Shown: positions 43,485-53,349, counted from the stretch's first letter. The stretch: 64,000 nucleotides of DNA from Alexandriicola marinus (GCF_004000435.1 NZ_RBVZ01000001.1:871536-935535), one strand, 5' to 3'. Program-made: numbers and translations. Notes: generated by a model not told the origin, from the sequence alone.

Positions 43485-44432
43485 TCAAGTGCGCTCCCCG
43501 TCCTCCCGCTGAAGTGGGTGGTGTTTCAGCACCAGTTCCCGCAGCCGCGCATCCAGAACATGGGTATAGATCTCGGTCGACGAGACATCGGCATGGCCCA
43601 GCATCGTCTGGATCGCCCTCAGATCGGCCCCGTTGGCCAGAAGATGTGTCGCAAAGGCATGGCGCAGCGTATGCGGCGTGACCTTCGAGGGAGAGATGCC
43701 GGCGGCGACGGCCAATTCCTTGATCAGCCCGTAAAACCTGTGGCGGGTCAGGTGGCCTGACGCCCCGCGCGACGGAAACAGATAGCGGGACGAAGGTTTT
43801 CCCGCGGCCAGCGCGGCTTCTTCTGAGGCGTCACGTTCGGCCAGCCACTCGGCAAGCGCCGTGCGCGCCGTGCCCGACAGCGGCACCATCCGTTCCTTGC
43901 CGCCCTTGCCCCGCACCAGCAGCATCCCCGGATCACCGCGCGCCGCCGAGACCGGCAGGCCGACCAGCTCGCTCACCCGCATGCCCGTCGCATAAAGAAG
44001 CTCCATCAGGCAGATGTTGCGAAGCTGGTCGCGGCCCGGCGTCCGCGCTGCGACCAGCAGGGCCTCGACCTCGTCGACGGATAATGTTCCGGGCAGTTTC
44101 CTGTCCTTGCCGGGGCCTTTGAGGCGAATGGCCGGGTTGTCCTCGCGCCAGCCCTCTTCAAAGGCAAACCGGTAAAGCTGCCGGATGGCCGACAGCCGCC
44201 GCGCCCGCGTGGCGCGGGCAAGGCCCTGCGCCTCGCAATGGATCAGGTAGTCTTCGATCCCATCCTGCGAGGCTTCGGCGAAATGCAGGTCGCGACCTGC
44301 CAGCCACTCGGCGAAATCGCGCAGGTCGCGCGCGTAGGCAAGCCGGGTGTTGTCGGCCGCGTCCAGCTCTGCCGCCTGCGCATCGAGAAAGGCCGATATC
44401 CAGTGCGACATCGGCTGGGCCCGGGCCGTCAT
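43485..44432 (-). CDS. xerD: Site-specific tyrosine recombinase XerD
   Basis: A 315-aa phage-integrase-family recombinase. The N-terminal SAM-like DNA-binding domain spans about 8-95. The catalytic residues are visible: Arg in YATGMRVSELVGL, Lys in VRGKGGKERMVPL, H-x-x-R in HTLRHAFATHLL, His/Trp-site in MLGHADVSSTEIYTHV with the Tyr nucleophile. It resolves chromosome dimers at dif together with XerC. The start overlaps the stop of the preceding secreted protein (ATGA); an ATG seven codons in is an alternative. Confidence 0.92.
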   Translation of the reverse strand: MTARAQPMSHWISAFLDAQAAELDAADNTRLAYARDLRDFAEWLAGRDLHFAEASQDGIEDYLIHCEAQGLARATRARRLSAIRQLYRFAFEEGWREDNPAIRLKGPGKDRKLPGTLSVDEVEALLVAARTPGRDQLRNICLMELLYATGMRVSELVGLPVSAARGDPGMLLVRGKGGKERMVPLSGTARTALAEWLAERDASEEAALAAGKPSSRYLFPSRGASGHLTRHRFYGLIKELAVAAGISPSKVTPHTLRHAFATHLLANGADLRAIQTMLGHADVSSTEIYTHVLDARLRELVLKHHPLQREDGERT

Positions 44433-45976
44433 GCCGAGCGATCCAGGATCAGGTATTGCAACGCCGCACGCCGCGCCACATCCTCGAGCCCCACCTCGCG
44501 GAACAACGCCAGTGCATCCCGAACCAGCGCCGGATCGGTTCTGAGCCCCTCGTCAAAGAGGCCGATGCCGCGCAGGAGCGCCTCGCCCAAACGCTCATCG
44601 GGAAGGATCGCTTTCAGGTCTTCGGGGGGCGCGGCGCCGGAAAACGCCTCGAATATCGCGCGCTCTGGCGGGGTCGCAGGCTGGGCCACCCCGGTCATCT
44701 CGCCCGTCGCGATCCCGACCAGAAGGGGCGAGACAAGCGCGCCCAGGTCAGAGAGGGCCGTTTCCTCATAACTCGGAGACAGGAGGCCGATCCGGGCGAT
44801 CAGCCTCTCGGTTGCCTCGTCCGTCTCGATGGCCCTCAGCTCTTCGGCGAATAGCCGCGCGAACGGCACTTCGGCGCGGATCTCTTCGAAGGCGGACCAG
44901 GCCAGCGGCAGGGTCGCTGCAATTTCATCGCTGTCACCCCGTTCAAGGGCGAGTTCGAACAACTGCACCGCCTGCGCCCGGTCCCAGACGCCGCCGGATG
45001 CGGCGGGGCGCTGGCGGGTATAGGCGGCCAGAAGCTGGGATTCGGAGATCGATCCATGTCGAACGAGCCGTTCGGCCGCGATCATCTCGTTTCGCCACGC
45101 AGCGGTCGAGCGCAGATCGGCATGGGCGAAGGCCAGCGGCAGGTTGGCCGTAGGCAGCCCCTCTCCGATCGCCTCGCGCATCAGGAAGACGAGAGGGCTC
45201 AGGCGCGATGGTGGAGGCAGGGGGTCGGCATCCTCGCTGATCGCAGGGTCGAGGAACCGGCTCAGAAGGCGGTCTTCCTCCTCCGTTACATCGCCCAGCG
45301 CGCGGGCGGTGTTGAGCGTCAGCGCCGCCCCCCGCCAATCGCCGTTCCGCGCAAGACAGAAGACACGCGCGGGATAGGTCGGCGCCAGATCAGGCTGGTT
45401 GCGCAGCGCCTCGCAGGCCAGATCTTCGGTGCCCGTCAAAAGGGATATGTCGAACCAGCGCCGATAAAGCCGGGGTTGCCCGATGTCGGCCGCCTCGACC
45501 AGCGCTTGGGCGGGCTGAAGCGCGCCCAGATCCAGAAGCTTGTCGATCCGCGCCAGCAGGAACAGGCCATCCGGCCCGGAGGCGCTCGGCGGATCGGCCG
45601 AGGCCAGAAGCAGCGTGACGAAAAGATCCCGTATCGCGGGCAGGGTGTCCGACCCGCCCGATGACACCAGATCTGTCAGTGTCTCCAGATCGCTCCCCGC
45701 CCAAAGCGTGCCGGGAAGGCCGGTCACATCGGGGGGCAAGAGCCCGGTTCCGTCGGGGGACGGGACATCGAGGGGCGTCACCGTGACTTCGGGCGCGGTG
45801 GCCGAATCCGCGATCGGAGGCTCGCCGGGCAGGCCCCGGGGCCCGGGTGCCGCGACAGGCTCGACCGCGACGCTTTGCGACAACCAGTCGATAGCGGACA
45901 GCGGTGCTCCGCCCTCCTGCGCGAAGGCGGGCCCGGCAGCAAGGCCCGCGACCAGCGCCGCGATCCGCATCGTCAT
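44429..45976 (-). CDS. Secreted helical-repeat protein of unknown function, coupled to xerD
   Basis: A 515-aa protein with a short Sec signal (MTMRIAALVAGLAAGPAFAQ). A Pro/Gly/Thr-rich low-complexity segment (~40-95) precedes a long alpha-helical region with TPR-like character (about 120-500, e.g. FELALERGDSDEIAATLPLA). I do not recognise the family; similar proteins appear to be lineage-restricted. It overlaps a 51-aa membrane protein upstream and xerD downstream by 4 nt each, so the three are coupled. ATG at 45976 chosen by that overlap; ATG at 45970 also possible. Confidence 0.8.
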   Translation of the reverse strand: MTMRIAALVAGLAAGPAFAQEGGAPLSAIDWLSQSVAVEPVAAPGPRGLPGEPPIADSATAPEVTVTPLDVPSPDGTGLLPPDVTGLPGTLWAGSDLETLTDLVSSGGSDTLPAIRDLFVTLLLASADPPSASGPDGLFLLARIDKLLDLGALQPAQALVEAADIGQPRLYRRWFDISLLTGTEDLACEALRNQPDLAPTYPARVFCLARNGDWRGAALTLNTARALGDVTEEEDRLLSRFLDPAISEDADPLPPPSRLSPLVFLMREAIGEGLPTANLPLAFAHADLRSTAAWRNEMIAAERLVRHGSISESQLLAAYTRQRPAASGGVWDRAQAVQLFELALERGDSDEIAATLPLAWSAFEEIRAEVPFARLFAEELRAIETDEATERLIARIGLLSPSYEETALSDLGALVSPLLVGIATGEMTGVAQPATPPERAIFEAFSGAAPPEDLKAILPDERLGEALLRGIGLFDEGLRTDPALVRDALALFREVGLEDVARRAALQYLILDRSA

Positions 45977-46128
45977 TCCAGATCCAGCGTCACAGGGGCC
46001 GTTACCTCCTCGGACGGGGCGGCGAAATCCGCCGGGAACAGGATCGGCCCCACATAGGCATAGGCCACAAGGGCCAGGCCCGCCAGGATCAGCAGGATCA
46101 AGAGGTATTTGACGATGCGCCACATCAT
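45973..46128 (-). CDS. 51-aa single-pass membrane protein
   Basis: Starts with two ATG codons (46128, 46125). Sequence begins MMWRIVKYLLILLILAGLAL with a transmembrane helix at about 5-30, followed by PADFAAPSEEV and the tail TAPVTLDLE. The stop overlaps the next start (ATGA), showing real coupling. It is conserved in layout with the secreted helical protein and xerD. Function unknown. Confidence 0.75.
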   Translation of the reverse strand: MMWRIVKYLLILLILAGLALVAYAYVGPILFPADFAAPSEEVTAPVTLDLE

Positions 46129-46294
46129 AGGCTGACTGCCCCCGCTCGGATCGGGCGGTGTTCGGACCCGCCTCGTGTTGCCTTGTCCTTATAGCGTGTC
46201 TTTTTCGCAAGATCACGCCATTCGGGTGGTCTTTCGCGATGGATTGGCGGAAAAGGGTCGAAACGGTGCGGGTCGGTGCATGCGAGGGGAGAAA

Positions 46295-46885
46295 ATGGAA
46301 CGCCGGAGCGAGGAAGACACGCAACCTGCAAAGGGTCTGAACGACCGGGCGCAGCTGAAGCGCAGTGTCGTTCTTGTGGGGATGATGGGGTCCGGCAAGA
46401 CGGCGATCGGCCGGATGCTGGCCCTGAAACTGGATGTTCCCTTTCTCGATTCCGATGCCGAGATCGAACGCGCGGCCAATGCGACCATCGCCGAGATTTT
46501 CGCCCGCGACGGCGAGGCCTTCTTCCGCGACCGCGAGGCCGAGGTGATCGCCCGTCTCCTGAGGGGGCCAGCGGGTGTTCTGTCGACGGGCGGCGGCGCC
46601 TTCATGGCCGAACGCAACCGCACCCAGATCAGCGAGACCGGCGCGTCGGTCTGGCTCGATGTGGGGCTCGAGACCCTGTGGGACCGGGTCCGGCACAAGG
46701 ATACGCGGCCCTTGCTGCGCACCGCCGATCCCCGCGCCACGTTGGCCGATCTTTACGAAAAGCGGGTGCCGATCTATGCGCTGGCAGACCTGCGCGTCGA
46801 GGTCCGGCCCGAATACTCGATCGAGGACACGACCGACCGCGTGATCGCGGCCCTTGGGACGCGCCCCGATATTCTGGAGCTTTGA
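46295..46885 (+). CDS. aroK: Shikimate kinase
   Basis: A 196-aa kinase with P-loop VGMMGSGKTAIGRMLA, the DSD shikimate site (FLDSDAEIERAA), GEAFFRDREAEVI and the lid region RHKDTRPLLRT. GAGGGGAG precedes the ATG. The first ~25 residues are a hydrophilic extension. It forms an operon with aroB 2 bases downstream and is divergent from the small membrane protein. Confidence 0.95.
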   Translation: MERRSEEDTQPAKGLNDRAQLKRSVVLVGMMGSGKTAIGRMLALKLDVPFLDSDAEIERAANATIAEIFARDGEAFFRDREAEVIARLLRGPAGVLSTGGGAFMAERNRTQISETGASVWLDVGLETLWDRVRHKDTRPLLRTADPRATLADLYEKRVPIYALADLRVEVRPEYSIEDTTDRVIAALGTRPDILEL

Positions 46886-46887
46886 GC

Positions 46888-48000
46888 ATGAGCCGTATCG
46901 TCGACGTGAACCTGCCCGGCCGGGAATATGAAATCCATATCGGCGAGGGCCTGATCGACCGGGCCGATACGCTTCTTGCCCCGCATCTGCGGCGCAAGCG
47001 CGCGGCGATTCTGACAGACGAGACCGTGGCCGCGGCCCATCTGGCCCGGCTGACATCGGTACTCGAAGGGGCGGGCATCCATGTCGATGCGCTGGCCCTG
47101 CCACCGGGCGAGCAGACAAAAGGCTGGCCGCAGTTCAGCCGCGCGGTCGAGTGGCTGCTCGAGCGCAAGGTCGAGCGGGGCGATCTTGTCGTGGCCTTCG
47201 GGGGCGGCGTGATCGGCGATCTGGCGGGCTTTGCGGCGGCGGTCGTCCGGCGCGGTGTCCGGTTCGTGCAGATCCCCACGACGCTTCTGGCGCAGGTCGA
47301 CAGTTCGGTGGGCGGCAAGACCGGCATCAACGCGCCTCAGGGCAAGAACCTGATCGGTGCCTTCTATCAGCCCGTGCTCGTTCTGGCCGATATCGGCCTG
47401 CTCGACACGCTGCCGCGGCGCGATTTCCTCGCGGGCTATGGCGAGGTCGTGAAATACGGTCTTCTGGGCGACGCGGACTTCTTCGGCTGGCTCGAACAGA
47501 ACGGACCGGCCGTTGCCGCGGGCGACCCTGCGGCCCGCGCCCATGCCGTGCAGCGGTCCTGCGAGATGAAGGCCGAGATCGTCCTGCGCGACGAAAAGGA
47601 ACATGGCGACCGGGCGCTGCTGAACCTGGGCCATACGTTCTGCCACGCGCTCGAGGCGGCGACCGGCTATTCCGACCGGCTCCTGCACGGAGAGGGCGTG
47701 GCGGTGGGATGCGCACTGGCCTTCGACCTGTCGGCCCGTCTCGGCCTCTGCCCGCAGGAAGACCCCAGCCGCGTGGCGGCACATCTGCGGGCCATGGGGA
47801 TGAAGACGACGCTCTCCGACATCCCGGGCGATCTGCCCGATGCAGACGGGCTTCTTGATCTGATGGCTCAGGACAAGAAGGTGGTCGACGGTCAGCTGCG
47901 GTTCATCCTGGCCCGCGGGATCGGCGATGCCTTCGTTACCGCCGATGTTCCGCGCCCCGTTGTTCGAGACCTGCTGAACGAGGCCCTCGCCTCAAGGTGA
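46888..48000 (+). CDS. aroB: 3-dehydroquinate synthase
   Basis: A 370-aa NAD/zinc enzyme of the shikimate pathway. It contains the NAD/phosphate region GGGVIGDLAGFAAAVVRRGV, TTLLAQVDSSVGGKTGIN and the zinc ligand region LNLGHTFCHALEAATGY. It starts 2 bases after the aroK stop. Confidence 0.96.
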   Translation: MSRIVDVNLPGREYEIHIGEGLIDRADTLLAPHLRRKRAAILTDETVAAAHLARLTSVLEGAGIHVDALALPPGEQTKGWPQFSRAVEWLLERKVERGDLVVAFGGGVIGDLAGFAAAVVRRGVRFVQIPTTLLAQVDSSVGGKTGINAPQGKNLIGAFYQPVLVLADIGLLDTLPRRDFLAGYGEVVKYGLLGDADFFGWLEQNGPAVAAGDPAARAHAVQRSCEMKAEIVLRDEKEHGDRALLNLGHTFCHALEAATGYSDRLLHGEGVAVGCALAFDLSARLGLCPQEDPSRVAAHLRAMGMKTTLSDIPGDLPDADGLLDLMAQDKKVVDGQLRFILARGIGDAFVTADVPRPVVRDLLNEALASR

Positions 48001-48144
48001 CATCTTCCGGATGCGCGTTCGCGATCCATCCTCAGGCGGCCAGCGATCACCGCCGCTCCGACGGAAAGAAATCCCGCTGCGCCCGCCATGCTCGCACCAA
48101 GGCTGATCCTTCGCGTTGGCCGAAATACTCCCGCCGGAGGCGAC

Positions 48145-48170
48145 AAAAAATCGAATGCGCCGTCAGGCGC
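48145..48170 (-). terminator. Possible terminator of ssb
   Basis: On the minus strand GCGCC-TGAC-GGCGC followed by ATTCGA and six T (48145-48150). The stem is only 5 bp and the U-run is displaced by six bases, so this is tentative. The rest of the 191-base gap between aroB and ssb holds no recognisable gene. Confidence 0.35.
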
Positions 48171-48191
48171 GCCTCATGACGGCAGCCCGGC

Positions 48192-48704
48192 TCAGAACGG
48201 GATCTCGTCGTCGAGGTCGCTGCGGCCACCGCCGCCGCCAACACTTCCGCCGCCATCCGACGGGCCGCTGTCATATCCGCCGCCATAGCCGCCGCCGGAT
48301 TGATCCGACATGTATCCGCTGCCACCACCGCTGCCACCGCCCTGCGGGCCATCACGGCCGTCCAGCATGGTGAGTTCTCCGCGATAAGGCCGCAGAACGA
48401 CCTCGGTGGAATAGCGATCCTGTCCGGACTGGTCCTGCCATTTGCGGGTTTCAAGCTGGCCTTCGATATAGACCTTGGAACCTTTGCGCAGGTATTGCTC
48501 GGCGATCTTGGCCAGCGGTTCGGAAAAGATGGCGACCGAATGCCATTCTGTGCGTTCGCGGTTCTCGCCCGTGTTCCGGTCGCGCCAGCGCTCGGAGGTG
48601 GCGATCCGCAGGTTGCAGACCTTGCCGCCGTTCGAGAATGTGCGCACCTCGGGGTCACGACCCAGATTGCCAATCAGAATTACCTTGTTCACAGATCCGG
48701 CCAT
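48192..48704 (-). CDS. ssb: Single-stranded DNA-binding protein
   Basis: A 170-aa SSB. OB fold at 1-~112 ([40 protein letters not shown]), a Gly/Ser-rich linker (~115-160) and the acidic protein-interaction tip DLDDEIPF. A LexA-like box lies upstream, consistent with SOS induction. Confidence 0.96.
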   Translation of the reverse strand: MAGSVNKVILIGNLGRDPEVRTFSNGGKVCNLRIATSERWRDRNTGENRERTEWHSVAIFSEPLAKIAEQYLRKGSKVYIEGQLETRKWQDQSGQDRYSTEVVLRPYRGELTMLDGRDGPQGGGSGGGSGYMSDQSGGGYGGGYDSGPSDGGGSVGGGGGRSDLDDEIPF

Positions 48705-49023
48705 CTTGCCCCCCGTCGTCCGTTACGCGCGAATCCGCGCCTGTTCCGTCATGGTTACACCATCCCATTGTGGTTAATGAAAGCCGAATCTGGGCGGTTT
48801 GTCTTCCGGAAGTCATCCGGCCATGTGGCAGTGCAGGCCCGGAGATGGCGTGTCTTGCTTGCCGTAACGCGATGGCCTGCATGGCATTCCGGACCCGGAA
48901 TGTTTCTTGCATCCGCACGCTCTGGCGGGACTTTGCCGTTCGCTCAGGTCCTGCGCGCACAGGAATGTGGAAACCGGCCGCGCAATCGCTTATTGAGAGA
49001 AAAACAAGGTGGCGGTATTTTAC
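48705..49023. other. Divergent intergenic region ssb / lytic transglycosylase
   Basis: A 319-base spacer holding the LexA-like site near ssb and a perfect dyad CATTCCGG-AC-CCGGAATG at 48885-48902, which may be an operator or hairpin about 120 bases ahead of the transglycosylase. No ORF or RNA gene was recognised. Confidence 0.5.
48743..48757. promoter_or_regulatory. Putative LexA box upstream of ssb
   Basis: GTTC-N7-GTTA matches the alphaproteobacterial LexA consensus GTTC-N7-GTTC in all but the last base. It lies 39-53 bases before the ssb start in the divergent spacer. Confidence 0.5.
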
Positions 49024-49617
49024 ATGAACGCGGTTTTTTCCCGACGGGTTGTCATGGCGGCGATCCTTGCCTCGGGCGGGGCGACCAGCCTTCCGGCAGA
49101 AACGGTGTCGACGATGTCGCGCAGTGCACTCTTCCAGAACCAGCTGTCGGTTCTGGATGGCCGCGCCTCCCAGCAATACGAGAACTCGGTTCGTCTTCAG
49201 CCGCCGCGCGCCGAAGTCCCGGCCGCCTCCGTACCAGCCTTTTCGGGCCGCTATACGGGCCCCTATCTCGCGGTCGCCCGGGATGCGGCGCGGCGGCACG
49301 GCATTCCCGAGGACCTGTTCCTTCGCCTCGTTCAACAGGAAAGCGGCTGGAATCCGCGGGCCATCAGCAACAAGGGCGCGATCGGTCTGGCTCAGCTTAT
49401 GCCGGGAACGGCTGCCTATCTCAGGGTCGATCCCAACGATCCGGTCCAGAACCTGCAAGGCGGCGCGCGCTACCTGAGAGAGCAGTACAACACCTTCGGC
49501 GACTGGCGGCTGGCCCTTGCCGCCTATAACGCGGGGCCCGGCGCGGTCGAGCAGCACAACGGCATCCCGCCCTATCGCGAGACACAGAATTACGTGCAGG
49601 TGATCATGGGTCGCTAG
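49024..49617 (+). CDS. Lytic transglycosylase (SLT domain)
   Basis: A 197-aa secreted protein. The N-terminal signal is [17 protein letters not shown]. The SLT domain (about 80-190) has the catalytic Glu in [14 protein letters not shown], then [16 protein letters not shown] and [14 protein letters not shown]. It cleaves glycan strands with anhydro-sugar formation. ATG 49024 gives a standard signal peptide; a GTG at 49009 in frame is an alternative five codons earlier. Confidence 0.9.
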   Translation: MNAVFSRRVVMAAILASGGATSLPAETVSTMSRSALFQNQLSVLDGRASQQYENSVRLQPPRAEVPAASVPAFSGRYTGPYLAVARDAARRHGIPEDLFLRLVQQESGWNPRAISNKGAIGLAQLMPGTAAYLRVDPNDPVQNLQGGARYLREQYNTFGDWRLALAAYNAGPGAVEQHNGIPPYRETQNYVQVIMGR

Positions 49618-49621
49618 GCGG

Positions 49622-51265
49622 CTACGCGTCGATCCACCACTTGTAGTGATGATGCTCGAAGGTCGGGTGCATCTCCGTGCCCCGCACCTGCGGGGCGGAA
49701 TGACGATAGAGCCGGCGCCAGAATGGCTGGATCAACACGGCCTCTTCCTGAAGGATCGTCTCCAGCCGGGCCATGACCTCGCGCCGTTCGTCGGCATCGG
49801 CCAGACCCATGGCCTGGGCCAGAAGCGCATCGAACCGGGGATTGGCAAAGCCGGTCTCGTTCCAGACCCCGCCCGACTTGTATGCCAGCGCCAGAACCTG
49901 CACGCCGAGGGGGCGCATGTTCCATTCGGTGGCCGAGAAGGGGTAGCTTTTCCAGTTGGTCCAGAATTCGGCGCCGGGCAGGATCTTTTCATGCGCATCG
50001 ATGCCCGCGTCGCGCAATTGCGCCTCGACCGCGGCGCCGGTCGCGGCCTGCCATTCATCGTCGAGGCAGATCAGTTCGAATCGCGTATCGGCCTCGCCCG
50101 CCTCTTTCAGCAATTCGGCGGCCCGGTCCGGATCGGGGGCGATCGGGGGCAGGGCGGCATATTCGGGGTGGATCGGGCAGACGTGGTGGTTTTCCCCGAT
50201 CAGCCCGTGATCGCCATAGCCCAGTTCGAGGATCACCGCGTTGTCGACGGCCAGTGTCATCGCGCGGCGCACCAGCGGATTGTCATAGGGCGGCGTGGTC
50301 TGGTTGAAGCGCACCGCGATCGTCGCCGAGGTCAGAACCTCGCTCTGGCTCCAGCCCAGCGCGTCGAAGGCATCGATGAAGCGGCCGGTCGTCTGGTAGG
50401 TCGCGTCGATCTCGCCGGCTTCGGCGGCCAGAAGCGCGCTGCGCGGATCGGTTCCATGATCGAGATATTCGATCCGGTCGAGATAGGGGCCGCCATAGAC
50501 CTCGGTGCCCCACCAGTCGTGATCGGCGTTGCGCACGAGGATTTGCCGGTCGCCGGGCAGGTTCACTTCGGGCAGGTAGGGGCCGGTTCCCAGAGGCGCG
50601 AGGGACGGATCGCCCCCGTCATAGGAGGGATGCACGATGGCCGCGGGGTAATCGGCCATGCCCATCATCACCGTGATGTCCGGCGCATCGAGGGTGATCC
50701 GCAAGGTCAAGTCGTCGAGCACATCGATCGCCCCGTCGCGGGCGCGCATCGTTGCGGGGTCGAGCAGGCCCGACATCCGGTTGGCCATGGAATTGCCGGG
50801 CAGATCGGCCTCGCACCAGCGCGCGATATTGTGTGCGACATCGGTGGCGGTAAAGGGATCGCCGTTCGTCCAGCGCACGCCGGCGCGCACATGCAGCATG
50901 TACGACGTGGCATCGTCGCTGGCCTCCCAGCGATCCAGAAGCATGCCGCGCAGCGTGCCGTCGGCATTGTATTCCACAAGGTATTCCAGCCACCCGCGGG
51001 TAAAATTGGCCATTTCCGACCAATCGAACAGGCGCGGATCGCCCACCGGCTTGGTGATCATCTGCATCCGCATCGTGCCGCCCGGTCGCGGCGCAGATTG
51101 TGCCGCCGCGGGACGCGTCAAACCGCCCAGACCATGGGCCAGCGTCGCACTCACGCCAAGCGCCGTCGCGCGGGTCAGGAATTCGCGACGGTCCATTCGG
51201 CCCAGACGCAGGTCTTGCGCGTCGCGCAGGACCACCGGGTGAGGAGTGCCAGAGGAACCGGTCAT
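49622..51265 (-). CDS. Orphan ABC transporter substrate-binding protein, family 5, Tat-exported
   Basis: A 547-aa periplasmic protein with twin-arginine signal (MDRREFLTRATALGVSATLA) preceded by a 23-residue n-region. Family 5 hallmarks: LLDRWEASDDATSYMLHVRA, GVRWTNGDPFTATDVAHNI and GTGPYLPEVNLPGD. No permease adjoins it. It lies 81 bases downstream of an AraC-type regulator gene in the same direction, probably its controller. Ligand unknown. Confidence 0.9.
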   Translation of the reverse strand: MTGSSGTPHPVVLRDAQDLRLGRMDRREFLTRATALGVSATLAHGLGGLTRPAAAQSAPRPGGTMRMQMITKPVGDPRLFDWSEMANFTRGWLEYLVEYNADGTLRGMLLDRWEASDDATSYMLHVRAGVRWTNGDPFTATDVAHNIARWCEADLPGNSMANRMSGLLDPATMRARDGAIDVLDDLTLRITLDAPDITVMMGMADYPAAIVHPSYDGGDPSLAPLGTGPYLPEVNLPGDRQILVRNADHDWWGTEVYGGPYLDRIEYLDHGTDPRSALLAAEAGEIDATYQTTGRFIDAFDALGWSQSEVLTSATIAVRFNQTTPPYDNPLVRRAMTLAVDNAVILELGYGDHGLIGENHHVCPIHPEYAALPPIAPDPDRAAELLKEAGEADTRFELICLDDEWQAATGAAVEAQLRDAGIDAHEKILPGAEFWTNWKSYPFSATEWNMRPLGVQVLALAYKSGGVWNETGFANPRFDALLAQAMGLADADERREVMARLETILQEEAVLIQPFWRRLYRHSAPQVRGTEMHPTFEHHHYKWWIDA

Positions 51266-51346
51266 GATCGGGCCTCGCCAGTCTGTTTCCGGTCCAGATG
51301 CCGGACAGCACCAGTCCCGCACGAACCGGCCGGCGGGGTCAATGCG

Positions 51347-52162
51347 TCAGGTGCCCGGGGCCGACATCTTTCGAAAGGCGCTGGGGGTCATGCCGGTGCG
51401 GTGCTGGAAATTGCGGGTGAAATAGGCCGGCGAGTTAAAGCCCAGATCCTCGGCGATCCGTTTCACGGGCTTGCCCGAATCGCGCAGCTGAACGCGGGCC
51501 TCGTAGATCAGCCGGTCGCTCAGGATCGCATGGGCGCTTTTCCCGCAGGTCTGCTTGCAGCAGCGTGTCAGATGGGTGGGCGTCACCCCCAGCGAACGGG
51601 CGAATTCCGATACACCCTGTCCGCTGGCGAAGTCGCGCTCGACCAGATCGGTATAGGCGGCCACAAGTCGCGCAGAGGTCGTCTGCGCGCGCAATTCATT
51701 AGGATCGGGCGTCCGTGTCTCGACCTGGCGCTGGAAGAAGACCGACAGGATGCCGACGTAGTAATGCGCGGCGCGCGAATGCCCGGACCGGTCGGAATGC
51801 AATTCGCGTTCGAGGTTCTCGAAATGCGCCGTGGCCTCTTTCTGGACCACGACATCGCGCAGGCGCAGGTGGATCGGCTCGTCGGGCCACTCGGTGGCCA
51901 TGGCGGCGGGAATCGACAGCATCTGGCCGAACACGCTGGAGCCGGCTTCGAAGCCGTACATGACATGGGCGGGGATGAAGATCAGGTTGTTCGGGCCATA
52001 GCCCGAGGTCAGACCGGCCAGCGTGATCCGGCCTTGCCCCTTGTTGAAATACAATAGGCGCGGGCTGGAATGGCTCCGCATCGCTTCGGTCCGCCAGCGG
52101 GCGGCGTTCTGGTTCTGACCTATCGAGGTCAGGCTGAGGCGATTTTTCGCATCGTCTGTCAT
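51347..52162 (-). CDS. AraC family transcriptional regulator
   Basis: A 271-aa regulator: N-terminal cupin-like effector domain (SPRLLYFNKGQGRITLAGLT, FIPAHVMYGFEAG) and C-terminal double helix-turn-helix (FARSLGVTPTHLTRCCKQTC, ...IAEDLGFNSPAYFTRNF). The ATG at 52162 has GGGACAGC upstream; an in-frame ATG at 52207 is possible. Probably controls the binding-protein gene downstream. Confidence 0.88.
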   Translation of the reverse strand: MTDDAKNRLSLTSIGQNQNAARWRTEAMRSHSSPRLLYFNKGQGRITLAGLTSGYGPNNLIFIPAHVMYGFEAGSSVFGQMLSIPAAMATEWPDEPIHLRLRDVVVQKEATAHFENLERELHSDRSGHSRAAHYYVGILSVFFQRQVETRTPDPNELRAQTTSARLVAAYTDLVERDFASGQGVSEFARSLGVTPTHLTRCCKQTCGKSAHAILSDRLIYEARVQLRDSGKPVKRIAEDLGFNSPAYFTRNFQHRTGMTPSAFRKMSAPGT

Positions 52163-52317
52163 GCTGTCCCGTTCAGATCCGCTCGGGGCCCCTGATCCCC
52201 GAGACATGTTCGATTAGTGCAACTGTCTGCGGCCCGGTATCGAATTTCAATGGCGGATTTGTGGCGCGCCCCATTTTCCTGTGGAGAAGTCGGTGGACAG
52301 CTTGAAAGCGCCCGTTG

Positions 52318-53196
52318 TTACAGCGTCGCGGCCGTGATCATCCGCCAACCGGCTGAACGCGCGCGAAAGAAGGTGCGCTGCCGCTTGGCATATTGACGTG
52401 AGGCGATGACGGCGCGGTCGCGCACTTCGTCCCGGGTCAGCTCGCCGTCGATATGGGCGATCAGTTCGGCCGCGCCGATGGCCCGTGACGACAGGTGCGT
52501 CGGGTCCCAACGGGGCCGCATGGCGCGCGCCTCGTCGATGGCGCCGTGGTCGAGCATGGCGTCGAACCGGGCCTCGATCCGGGGGGTGAGCCAGTCGGGT
52601 GGCGCCTCGAGGCACAGGGCCGTCGCCTGCGTCAGGGGCAGGGCAGGCGGCGGCGTCTCGTCCTGCCAGTCGGTGATCGGGCGGCCTGTGTTGCGGGCAA
52701 CCTCCCAGGCGCGTTGCACGCGTGCGCGATTGTTCAGATCCAGCGCCGCGCGGCTGCGCGGGTCGAGGGCGGCCACCAGTTCGGTCAGGGGCAGGGCATC
52801 GCCCTCCGCCCGGATCGCGGGCGGCGTGGGCGGGATCTCGGCCAGACCTTGGGTCAGCGCCACGAAATAAAGCCCCGTGCCGCCGACGATGATCGGCCGA
52901 TCCGCCCCTCCAAGCAACGGGCGCAGGTCGCGCAGCCAGTCCCCCGCGGAATAGGGCGCGTCGTAAGGCACATGCCCATAGAGCGCATGGGGCGCACGGG
53001 CGCGGTCTGCGGCGTCGGGCTGCGCCGTCAGGATCGGCCAGGCGTCGAACACCTGCAATGCATCGGCATTGATGACGATCCCGCCTTGCCGTTCGGCGAT
53101 GGCCAGCGCCAGACCGGATTTGCCGCTCGCGGTCGGACCGGCAATCAGGACGGGCCGGTCGGGATCGATCGTCTCAAGGATTTCGTCGGTCCCCAT
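52318..53196 (-). CDS. miaA: tRNA dimethylallyltransferase
   Basis: A 292-aa enzyme that isopentenylates A37 of tRNAs reading UNN codons. P-loop [35 protein letters not shown] and [14 protein letters not shown] are typical. It is divergent from pyrH. Shorter than E. coli MiaA but normal for this group. Confidence 0.94.
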   Translation of the reverse strand: MGTDEILETIDPDRPVLIAGPTASGKSGLALAIAERQGGIVINADALQVFDAWPILTAQPDAADRARAPHALYGHVPYDAPYSAGDWLRDLRPLLGGADRPIIVGGTGLYFVALTQGLAEIPPTPPAIRAEGDALPLTELVAALDPRSRAALDLNNRARVQRAWEVARNTGRPITDWQDETPPPALPLTQATALCLEAPPDWLTPRIEARFDAMLDHGAIDEARAMRPRWDPTHLSSRAIGAAELIAHIDGELTRDEVRDRAVIASRQYAKRQRTFFRARSAGWRMITAATL

Positions 53197-53349
53197 CGCG
53201 CGCCGTCGCCTCTCATTTCGTCATTGCCCGCGATTTCCGTTCGCGCGCCGTTGAACCTCGGCCCGTTTTCGGACATTTTCCGCCCCAGCGAAAGACGCGG
53301 ATCGGACGGGGCCACAAGTCACGCGCCGTCCCAGATGGAAAGGCCCCCC

